From positions 1-6,843 of the forward strand of contig JAUWKK010000155.1 of assembly GCA_030614245.1 (NCBI GenBank): a stretch of DNA of 6,843 nucleotides. The letters run 5' to 3'. The DNA is from Planctomycetota bacterium. Its GTDB lineage: Bacteria; Planctomycetota; PUPC01; JABMSA01; JAUWKK01. The notes beneath the pieces were generated by a model. It did not search any database. It saw only the letters and a list, made by a program, of their open reading frames with translations, and was not told the origin of the DNA. Of this stretch, positions 1 through 5,436 are shown in pieces; positions within the stretch are counted from its first letter, which is position 1, and each line of letters opens with the position of its first letter. Position numbers and translations under genes: made by a program.

Positions 1-27
1 AGCGAAGAACAACTCCACAGCCGCAGC

Positions 28-82
28 ACTGATCACCGGCCACTGAATACTGATCACCGGCCACTGAATACTGATCACCGGC
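28..82. repeat. 21-bp tandem direct repeat, about 2.6 copies
   Basis: The unit starts with ACTGATCACCGG and continues with CCACTGAAT. Copies lie at 28-48 and 49-69, and a partial copy at 70-82 ends in GATCACCGGC. The copies are identical over the shared length. Two or three short repeats containing TGATCA beside a gene end resemble the multiple terminal repeats of IS21-family insertion sequences. That link is from memory of the family; no transposase gene is visible in the window. A simple slippage-derived repeat is the alternative. Confidence 0.85.
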
Positions 83-262
83 TCCATGACTTCTAACGAT
101 ATTCTCAACCGTGTTGCGCAGTGTTCCCCGGAAGTACACCCATCTGACGGCTGTACACGGTTCCAGCCCGTTGAATGTGGCATTCACAGGCTGGAGTTGT
201 GTCAGGACCGGGCTCACTCGCCGGGTGCCGCGGTCAACCGTCTGGGTTGGCCTTGTTTCGTC

Positions 263-287
263 CACGTCCAAGCTGTGCTTGAACGTG
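263..287 (-). repeat. Inverted repeat / hairpin downstream of secretin B
   Basis: CACGTCCAAGC (263-273) and GCTTGAACGTG (277-287) form an 11-bp stem with a 3-nt loop. The single mismatch (268/282) becomes a G-U pair in the minus-strand transcript. It starts about 40 nt after the secretin B stop. No T-run follows on the minus strand, so it is not a standard intrinsic terminator. It may be a dispersed REP-like palindrome, or may protect or end the transcript. Confidence 0.65.
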
Positions 288-303
288 CCACCCGATTCAC
301 AGG

Positions 304-332
304 GTAGGGGGCAGTTCGCGAACCGCCCCTAC
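304..332. repeat. Extended palindrome overlapping the secretin B stop codon
   Basis: The core GTTCGCGAAC (314-323) is a perfect palindrome. It is flanked by GTAGGGGGC on the left and GCCCCTAC on the right, which pair apart from one A/C mismatch and one bulged G. The right arm contains the TAG stop of secretin B (329-331). On the minus-strand transcript it forms a strong hairpin but lacks a following U-run. The pattern GTAGGGGC...GCCCCTAC around a GTTCGCGAAC core looks like a dispersed REP-type repeat. A transcript-end stabiliser or Rho-assisted terminator is possible. Confidence 0.75.
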
Positions 333-2845
333 TCGCCACGGCGCGGCTCGGATGTTCCCTGGATCAGGACGTCGGCGCGGACGAGGATCACCAGGGATGT
401 CTGCATTTTCGTCCTTCCACGTCCGGAGAACAGCCACTTGATGATCGGTATCTTGCGGATGAACGGAACGGTGACGATTTCGCTGCTATCGGCGCTGGTG
501 GCCATTCCGCCGATCAGCATCGTGCCGCCGTCGGGGACGGTGACGGTTGTCTGCACGGCGCGGACCGAGACGAACGGCATGCGGATCTCGGCGGTGGTCG
601 CCTGGAGCACGCCTGCAGCGGTCACGCTGACGCTCTGGACTTCGTGATCCGTCCAACTGAGGAGCTTGTTGACGATGGGAAGCAGTTCGAGCGTGATGTA
701 CTTCTGATCGGCACTGACGTATGGTACGACTTCCAGGACTACGCCGTGCGTGAGGCCGCCGAGTTCGGGCTGGTTGTCTTCTGTGACGTTACGGATATAC
801 GATTCTTCGATAGTCACCACCAGGTTGGCCCTCTGGCCGTTGAAGCAGGTGATACGCGGGGCGTCGAGGATGGTGCCCTTGCGGCGCTTGACGACGGCTT
901 CGAGGATGGCCCGGACCTGGTAGTTGGCGAGGTGGTAGTAGTTGAGGATCAAACCTTCGCTGGGCTGGCTGGCATCGTGGTAAAAGAAGTTTTCGGCCAC
1001 ATCGCCCAGGGGCCTTCTGTCATAAGCTCCGCTCGCCACGGTGCCGCCGCGCAGGTCCCAGTACCCGTAGCGCCCGCTGGTGCCTGCATCTGCACGTGGC
1101 TGGCCGAAGCGGTCGAGTATATTCTTGCCGGTTGCGTGGAAGCCGGCGCCGCGGTCGGTAGGCCAGTCGCTCATGATGCTGGGCACGTGCCCGCCGGTGC
1201 CGTCGTAGCCGCTCGGGTTGCTGACATCGGTACCAAGCCCGCTGGTTTCTATGCCGATATAGTCGAGAAAGTCCTTGTTCATATCGATGAACCGGCAAAG
1301 TGTGGCCACCTGGATATTCCGGGCGCGCCTGAAGTTATCGAGCAGTTCGAGTATCTGCCGGTGAACTTCGGGTGTGTGTGTAACGACAAGGCGCCCGTTG
1401 CGGAAGGCAATGGTATTCTGGCTGGAGCCGCCGCCCTCGACCGATCCGTGCCACGTGCCCGGCGCGACGTTCTTGCGTACGAAGTTGGCCCAGCCTGTGC
1501 CGTAGGTCAACTTGCGTTCGGCGTCCTCGTCGGCTTTTTTGGAGTAAACGCCTGTGCTGATGTTTCCGGTCTTTGTGTCGCTGACGAGGGCGTGCATCCG
1601 CCCCCGGCTTGATTTGAAATCGCGCGGCCGGGCCAACAGGTCGTAGATGTCATATGCATAGGTGAATGCGTCGTCCTGAATGGGTTCCTTGCTGATGATG
1701 ATCATCTTGTCGGCCATCGCCCAGTGGGTATTGGTGAAGTCGCAGAGGCGGTTGAGAGCCGAACGGAGAGTGACATTTTGCATTCCGAAGCCGACCGGCT
1801 CATTTGCGGCGGCGCAATTCGGATCGATCATAATGTTCATGCCGCCGGCTTCTCGAAGGTACGAGATGACATCGCGCAGAGGCGTGCCATGGCCGTCAAA
1901 GCTGATGCGCCGGCACAGGCCGAGGCTCATTTCTTCCTGCCACTCGGCGGCGAAGCCGCTGGTCAGCTTTTCGGGTATGTATGTCTTGGCGACCCTGGCA
2001 TCCCAGTCGGGGGGGAGTTGGATTATCCTGTTAGTGGGGATCGCCGCTATGTCGACATCCCGAAAGGCCTGGTTGAGGGCCTGTGAAGCCTGATCTTTCC
2101 TGTCCCGCTCCCGGCGTTGCTCGATCTTCTTATCGAGCGTATTCCGGAGTTGGATGGCTTTCTTGTGTTTGGGATCGACTTCTATGGCGTGATTGACGAA
2201 CTGCATCGCATCGGTGTAGCGGCCGTCACTGTGTTCACTCTGGGCGAGCTTGTAGAGCTTGTCGGCCTTTTCTTTCCTGATGGCGTCGCTTTCGACTTCG
2301 GCATCGTTCCGCCCGCTTTTCTCGGCCGCCTGGCGGTCTTTTATCTGCTTGAGTAGTATCAGGGTTTCGGCGAGAGCTTTTGCGGCTCGCTCGTCGTCGA
2401 GCATGCTCCGTGCAAGCATTCGGACTTTTTCGAGCCTTGCGACTGCGGCGTCGATATTGCCGGCATCAAGTTGTGCCTTTGCCTGCTGGAGTCTGCGCGA
2501 CATTTCGATGAGGTTGGCCGCGCTCTCAGCGTTGATGCCTGGGGCTTTTGCTGATGCCGAGGCAATGAGCCTGTCGGCCCTGTTGAGCCCGCGCTTTGCG
2601 GGGGCGTTGTCGGGATCGAATACCAGGACATCGATAAACTGCTGCCGGGCTTCGACATACTTACCTTCATTCAGGCTTGCTTCGGCAATCTGGAGGAGGG
2701 TTTCCGCCTTCACCTGATTGCGTTGCGAGCCCAGGTCCGGGCGATCTGCAATTACGGCGGAGACAGGCAGCGCCACCATTACAGCTATCCAACACATCTT
2801 CAGCCTGGCCACGCGGGAGTGTTGAGTTCTTCTCTTGGCTCTCAA
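329..2845 (-). CDS. Secretin B: TPR-STN-secretin outer-membrane channel protein (GspD/PilQ-like), 838 aa
   Basis: This is the second of two adjacent secretins, expected to form a multimeric outer-membrane ring for a type II secretion or type IV pilus-like machine. The Sec signal peptide has a basic start and hydrophobic core, with likely cleavage after VIA at about residue 33. TPR-like helical pairs lie near 49-94 and 193-241 (SDGRYTDAMQFVNHAIEVDP), with another helical stretch at 112-167. An STN-like domain lies near 313-386 (GTPLRDVISYLREAGGMNI), followed by the linker motif YDIYDLLARPRDF. A secretin N-type segment lies near 481-513. The secretin domain proper is about 630-830, with CFNGQRAN, RAVQTTVTVPDGGT (VPDGG near 770), IRKIPIIKWLFS and a closing strand ending VRADVLI. 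A Gly/Tyr-rich insertion of about 85 residues lies near 541-625. Start choice: TTG at 2845 has AGAAGGAG 7 nt upstream. In-frame TTG 2890 and ATG 2881 have no such site and would put a hairpin inside the gene. Stop is TAG. The exact substrate is unknown. Confidence 0.93.
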   Translation of the reverse strand: MRAKRRTQHSRVARLKMCWIAVMVALPVSAVIADRPDLGSQRNQVKAETLLQIAEASLNEGKYVEARQQFIDVLVFDPDNAPAKRGLNRADRLIASASAKAPGINAESAANLIEMSRRLQQAKAQLDAGNIDAAVARLEKVRMLARSMLDDERAAKALAETLILLKQIKDRQAAEKSGRNDAEVESDAIRKEKADKLYKLAQSEHSDGRYTDAMQFVNHAIEVDPKHKKAIQLRNTLDKKIEQRRERDRKDQASQALNQAFRDVDIAAIPTNRIIQLPPDWDARVAKTYIPEKLTSGFAAEWQEEMSLGLCRRISFDGHGTPLRDVISYLREAGGMNIMIDPNCAAANEPVGFGMQNVTLRSALNRLCDFTNTHWAMADKMIIISKEPIQDDAFTYAYDIYDLLARPRDFKSSRGRMHALVSDTKTGNISTGVYSKKADEDAERKLTYGTGWANFVRKNVAPGTWHGSVEGGGSSQNTIAFRNGRLVVTHTPEVHRQILELLDNFRRARNIQVATLCRFIDMNKDFLDYIGIETSGLGTDVSNPSGYDGTGGHVPSIMSDWPTDRGAGFHATGKNILDRFGQPRADAGTSGRYGYWDLRGGTVASGAYDRRPLGDVAENFFYHDASQPSEGLILNYYHLANYQVRAILEAVVKRRKGTILDAPRITCFNGQRANLVVTIEESYIRNVTEDNQPELGGLTHGVVLEVVPYVSADQKYITLELLPIVNKLLSWTDHEVQSVSVTAAGVLQATTAEIRMPFVSVRAVQTTVTVPDGGTMLIGGMATSADSSEIVTVPFIRKIPIIKWLFSGRGRTKMQTSLVILVRADVLIQGTSEPRRGE

Positions 2846-2852
2846 TGCCTTA

Positions 2853-2860
2853 CTCCTTCT
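2853..2860 (-). promoter_or_regulatory. Shine-Dalgarno site deciding the TTG start of secretin B
   Basis: On the minus strand AGAAGGAG lies 7 nt before TTG at 2845. This is the best ribosome binding site near any candidate start of the gene. It sets the start 12 codons downstream of the in-frame ATG at 2881, giving a better-proportioned signal peptide. Confidence 0.75.
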
Positions 2861-2862
2861 AT

Positions 2863-2878
2863 CCCGCCGCGAGGCGGG
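2863..2878 (-). repeat. GC hairpin just upstream of the secretin B Shine-Dalgarno site
   Basis: CCCGCC (2863-2868) and GGCGGG (2873-2878) pair perfectly across a 4-nt loop. In the minus-strand transcript the hairpin ends 2 nt before AGAAGGAG, so it could affect ribosome access or mRNA stability. Its arms match the GGCGGG/CCCGCC arms of the palindrome at 2934-2949, so it may belong to the same repeat family. Confidence 0.6.
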
Positions 2879-2933
2879 CATGTTGGTCAAATTGTGTTAT
2901 TGTGGAGCAGCCTTTCCAGGATGCTGATTGATT

Positions 2934-2973
2934 GGCGGGCCTGCCCGCCTACGGAGGGCTGAAAACCTGCCCT
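2934..2973 (-). repeat. Double hairpin in the spacer between the two secretins
   Basis: Two inverted repeats lie side by side. GGCGGGC (2934-2940) pairs with GCCCGCC (2943-2949), and AGGGC (2955-2959) pairs with GCCCT (2969-2973) across a 9-nt loop. The set begins 14 nt after the secretin A stop on the transcript. No U-run follows, so full intrinsic termination is unlikely. A REP-like element that tunes expression of the downstream gene or stabilises the upstream mRNA is plausible. Confidence 0.6.
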
Positions 2974-2986
2974 ACAGGTGTCGAAT

Positions 2987-5296
2987 CTATGGAAGCGGCG
3001 AGCTTCCGCGCAATGGTTCGTTTTCGCCGAGTATCAAGATGTCGGCCCTTAGCAGCATGACCAGTGTGTGTCTCATATCGCTCGCCTGATAGTTGGAGAA
3101 GAGCCACCTGATGATGGGTATCTTCTCGATGATGGGCAGGCTGGCATAGCCGGTGAAATGGCGGCAGTCTGACATTCCGCCGATCATGATTGTGCCGCCG
3201 TCGGGGACCGAGACGGTAGTCTGCACGGCACGGATTGACATTGTCGGAAGCTGCAATGTGTTGGTTGAACTAAATCCGGCCATGTCCTGAGCCAGTTGCT
3301 GGGAGAATTCCGCCGTTGTTGAGCCGAGGAAACGGCTGACAACCGGCAGCGCTTCGATTGTGACGTACTTCTGGTCGGCACTCACGAAAGGCTGGACTTC
3401 AAAGACAACGCCGTCGGTGATCATCCTGATGTCGAGCGGGCCCTCAACGGTGGTTCCCATTACCATTGGGACCATGTTGGCGATGACGATATTGGCCCGC
3501 TGCCCGTTGAAGCAGACCATTCGAGGGGAGCTGAGCAGTGTGCCCTTATACTCCTTGATGACGGCCTGGAGGATAGCGCGGACCTGATGATGCGCCAGGT
3601 AGGCGACGTCGAAAGTGAGCCCGCCCATTTCCGTGCCTTCAGCTGGACGGCCATCGCTGGCGCCCAACGAGACATCCGGATGAAATACAGAGCCACGCAA
3701 TGCGTCGAACGAGTTCTTCCCGATGTTATTCACGTAGACTCCGCCTGGAATGGGCATGTTGCCGTCGGCGGGAAACACCAACTGGTTTAGACCGTCGTCC
3801 AGGCCCGCCCAGTTGACGCCGATTTTCTCGAAGAAGTTCTTATCCATGTCGATGAACCGCCCCTGCATCATGACGTGGATGTTGCGTGCCTTTCGGAAGC
3901 TGTCGAGCAGATCGAGTATCTGCCTGTGGACTTTGGGGGTGTGGTTGACGACAAGCTTGCCGTTTCGGAAGTCGACTGTGTATTGGCCGGAGGCATCGTC
4001 GTTTTCAGAGGACCAGGTATCGGGTGCGATGGTGCTGCGGATGAAGTCGCCCCATTCTCTGCCGGCGCGCTCGATGTCGGGTTCGTCCGGGGTCTCTGGA
4101 CGGCCTTCGGTTATCGGGCCGGGCGCCAGGCGCGTCAGCATCTGCCGCCGGGCGTCGAAATCCTTCGGCTGGTAGATCAGGTCCATGATGTCATACAGCT
4201 CGCTGATACACTTGGCCGACTGGCTCTTGTCGGAGACTACGACCATTTCGTCGGCGGTGTACCACTTGAGCTTATACACCCGGCAGATGACGTTGAGGCA
4301 GCAGAGAAGCTCGATGTTGACCCCCGACATAGTGATCGGTGTCTTCCCGATGCCGGCCCGCGGGTCGATTTCGATATTGAGGCCGGAAGCTTCGCGGAAG
4401 TAAGAGATGACGTCTTCCAGCGGGGTGTTGCCGAAATCGCAGGTGACTTTCGTCTCCTTGAGTATGCGATCGATGCGGCGTTCCCAGACGGTGCGTTCGC
4501 GCCGTGCCGCCATCGCCACGCTCGGCTGAATGACCTTCGCACGCTTGTTTGCGGGGCCGACGAGGAATTTGTTCTGCGGGATGGACATCGCTGCTGCGCG
4601 CGCCATCACCAGCGCGAATGCGTTTTCTTTACGCTTGTCGAGTTCCTCCTGGCTGTTGACGTTCATCCGCCGCATGCAGTCTTCCTTGAGAAAGCGTGCT
4701 GCCTTGTGATCGGGGTCCATCTCGAGGATGGATTCCAGGGCTTCTATGGCAAGGTTGTATTCCTCTTTCTTGTTGTGGCTCTTTGCCCGCTTGAACATGG
4801 CGTCGATGCTTTCGACCCGGTCGGCCTTTTCTGCTGTATCGAGCCTGGTCATGATCTGTCGGGCGGTATCGGCTCTGTGCCGGGCCGTAGCGGCGTCTGC
4901 GCTGGCAAGGGTCTGCCGCCTTGTTTTTGCGGCGAGTTCGAGCATTTCGTCGGTTGTCTGCAGCCCTGCCTTGGCGCGGCCGTTGGAGGCATCCTGCAGG
5001 ATGCCCTCTTGATAGAGCTTCTTGGCCTGTTGGGTCTGGCCGTCGTCCAGGGCGGCGTCGGCTTTATCGCATAGAGCCTGTGCCCGCGCTTGTGCCGCCT
5101 GCCGGGCGATGGATTGATCGCGTGCGAGCGCCTGGAGAAGCTCCCTTGTTCCCTCGTCTGCGGCCTTGACCCGGTCGGGGCCGGACTGATCATCGGCGAG
5201 AGCGGCCATCGGCACGGCTAGCGCCGCTGCCATCACTATCCAAGCCATCAGCCGCAACGGCTGCCACCGACGTCTGCGATGGTTGTGACCTGTCAA
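2987..5296 (-). CDS. Secretin A: TPR-STN-secretin outer-membrane channel protein (GspD/PilQ-like), 769 aa
   Basis: This is the first of two tandem secretins, expected to assemble into an outer-membrane channel. The Sec signal peptide has a run of Arg, then the core MAWIVMAAALAVPMAALA, with cleavage near residue 34. Helical TPR-like repeats lie near 71-123 and 165-208 (KKEEYNLAIEALESILEMDP), suggesting a periplasmic protein-binding section. An STN-like domain lies near 283-358 (NTPLEDVISYFREASGLNI), followed by the linker motif YDIMDLIYQPKDF. A secretin N-like segment lies near 441-478 (DFRNGKLVVNHTPKVHRQIL). The secretin domain is about 560-755, with SSPRMVCFNGQRANIVI, VSADQKYVTIEALPVV, RAVQTTVSVPDGGT (VPDGG 697-701), IEKIPIIRWLFS and a last strand ending LRADILIL. 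The usual end motif of the family (TPRI-like) is replaced by RADI. The TTG start at 5296 is supported by AAAGGAG 6 nt upstream; stop is TAG. The protein aligns with secretin B throughout, indicating gene duplication. A strong promoter lies just upstream. The secreted substrate is unknown. Confidence 0.94.
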   Translation of the reverse strand: MTGHNHRRRRWQPLRLMAWIVMAAALAVPMAALADDQSGPDRVKAADEGTRELLQALARDQSIARQAAQARAQALCDKADAALDDGQTQQAKKLYQEGILQDASNGRAKAGLQTTDEMLELAAKTRRQTLASADAATARHRADTARQIMTRLDTAEKADRVESIDAMFKRAKSHNKKEEYNLAIEALESILEMDPDHKAARFLKEDCMRRMNVNSQEELDKRKENAFALVMARAAAMSIPQNKFLVGPANKRAKVIQPSVAMAARRERTVWERRIDRILKETKVTCDFGNTPLEDVISYFREASGLNIEIDPRAGIGKTPITMSGVNIELLCCLNVICRVYKLKWYTADEMVVVSDKSQSAKCISELYDIMDLIYQPKDFDARRQMLTRLAPGPITEGRPETPDEPDIERAGREWGDFIRSTIAPDTWSSENDDASGQYTVDFRNGKLVVNHTPKVHRQILDLLDSFRKARNIHVMMQGRFIDMDKNFFEKIGVNWAGLDDGLNQLVFPADGNMPIPGGVYVNNIGKNSFDALRGSVFHPDVSLGASDGRPAEGTEMGGLTFDVAYLAHHQVRAILQAVIKEYKGTLLSSPRMVCFNGQRANIVIANMVPMVMGTTVEGPLDIRMITDGVVFEVQPFVSADQKYVTIEALPVVSRFLGSTTAEFSQQLAQDMAGFSSTNTLQLPTMSIRAVQTTVSVPDGGTIMIGGMSDCRHFTGYASLPIIEKIPIIRWLFSNYQASDMRHTLVMLLRADILILGENEPLRGSSPLP

Positions 5297-5302
5297 CGTT
5301 AT

Positions 5303-5309
5303 CTCCTTT
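5303..5309 (-). promoter_or_regulatory. Shine-Dalgarno site of secretin A, within a small hairpin
   Basis: On the minus strand AAAGGAG lies 6 nt before the TTG at 5296 and decides that start. Its first five bases are the 3' arm of a hairpin (CCTTT, loop CGG, AAAGG; 5305-5317). In the folded mRNA part of the site is therefore paired. The stem is only 5 bp, so any control of translation is speculative. Confidence 0.75.
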
Positions 5310-5353
5310 CCGAAAGGTAAGGGTCTTCGGCTCCGCAGCGTACTCGGTCTCGT

Positions 5354-5382
5354 ATTATCTGCTGCAATCCTTGTGATGTCAA
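5354..5382 (-). promoter_or_regulatory. Near-consensus sigma70-type promoter for the secretin pair
   Basis: Read on the minus strand, TTGACA (5377-5382) is followed by a 17-bp spacer and GATAAT (5354-5359). The -35 is perfect, the -10 matches 5 of 6 bases, and the spacing is optimal. Transcription would start near 5347, giving a leader of about 50 nt before the TTG of secretin A. It lies between the accessory gene and secretin A, so the secretins can be transcribed independently. No comparable promoter was found before secretin B, which is probably co-transcribed. Confidence 0.7.
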
Positions 5383-5390
5383 GGGGACGG

Positions 5391-5410
5391 CCTGCCCGGC
5401 GGCGGGCGGG
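5391..5410 (-). repeat. G+C-rich hairpin downstream of the accessory gene
   Basis: CCTGCCCG (5391-5398) and CGGGCGGG (5403-5410) form an 8-bp stem with one non-Watson-Crick position and a 4-nt loop. It starts 26 nt after the TAA of the accessory gene and ends just before the -35 box of the secretin promoter. Without a U-run it is not a classic terminator, but its position between the genes fits a weak transcription boundary. Its arms resemble those at 2863-2878 and 2934-2949. Confidence 0.55.
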
Positions 5411-5436
5411 TCCGCTGTTCGGTTACTCGCCCCGTG

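Larger units (their letters stand above)
1..328. other. Gene-poor region downstream of secretin B
   Basis: No convincing gene lies here. What can be seen is a 21-bp tandem repeat at 28-82, an imperfect 11-bp inverted repeat at 263-287, and a palindrome at 304-332 that runs into the last codon of the neighbouring gene. The short plus-strand frames from 86 and 111 lack a Shine-Dalgarno site and a recognisable protein pattern. The minus strand stays open in the frame of secretin B from its TAG to the window edge, but with no start signal or family resemblance, so I do not call it a gene. The region may include the edge of a mobile element extending to the left, suggested only by the tandem repeat. 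Confidence 0.6.

Noticed and set aside
284..302. Possible sigma54 promoter (TGGCACG) downstream of secretin B on the minus strand
   Set aside because: The GG-to-GC spacing is 9 instead of 10 and the -12 element is poor, with no gene to drive.
182..303. Direct repeat ATTCACAGG at 182-190 and 295-303 as target-site duplication
   Set aside because: Nine bases at 113-bp spacing with no transposon-like ends between them; chance is sufficient.
86..307. Short plus-strand frames starting at 86 and 111
   Set aside because: No Shine-Dalgarno site or known protein pattern, and they run through the inverted repeat at 263-287.
644..1612. Plus-strand open frame (322 codons) opposite secretin B
   Set aside because: Antisense to the secretin domain and its insertion; composition is Val/Ala/Gly-rich as expected from the opposite strand, with no family pattern.
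2846..2890. Start of secretin B at TTG 2890 or ATG 2881
   Set aside because: Neither has a Shine-Dalgarno site, both would put the 2863-2878 hairpin in coding sequence, and the TTG at 2845 has a strong site at ideal spacing.
3875..5074. Long plus-strand open frame (399 codons) opposite secretin A
   Set aside because: It lies wholly antisense to a clear secretin gene, has no recognisable domain, and fits the shadow frames expected in G+C-rich coding DNA.
5391..5410. Intrinsic terminator after the accessory gene
   Set aside because: The stem is strong, but the minus strand after it reads GCCGTCCCC with no T-run.
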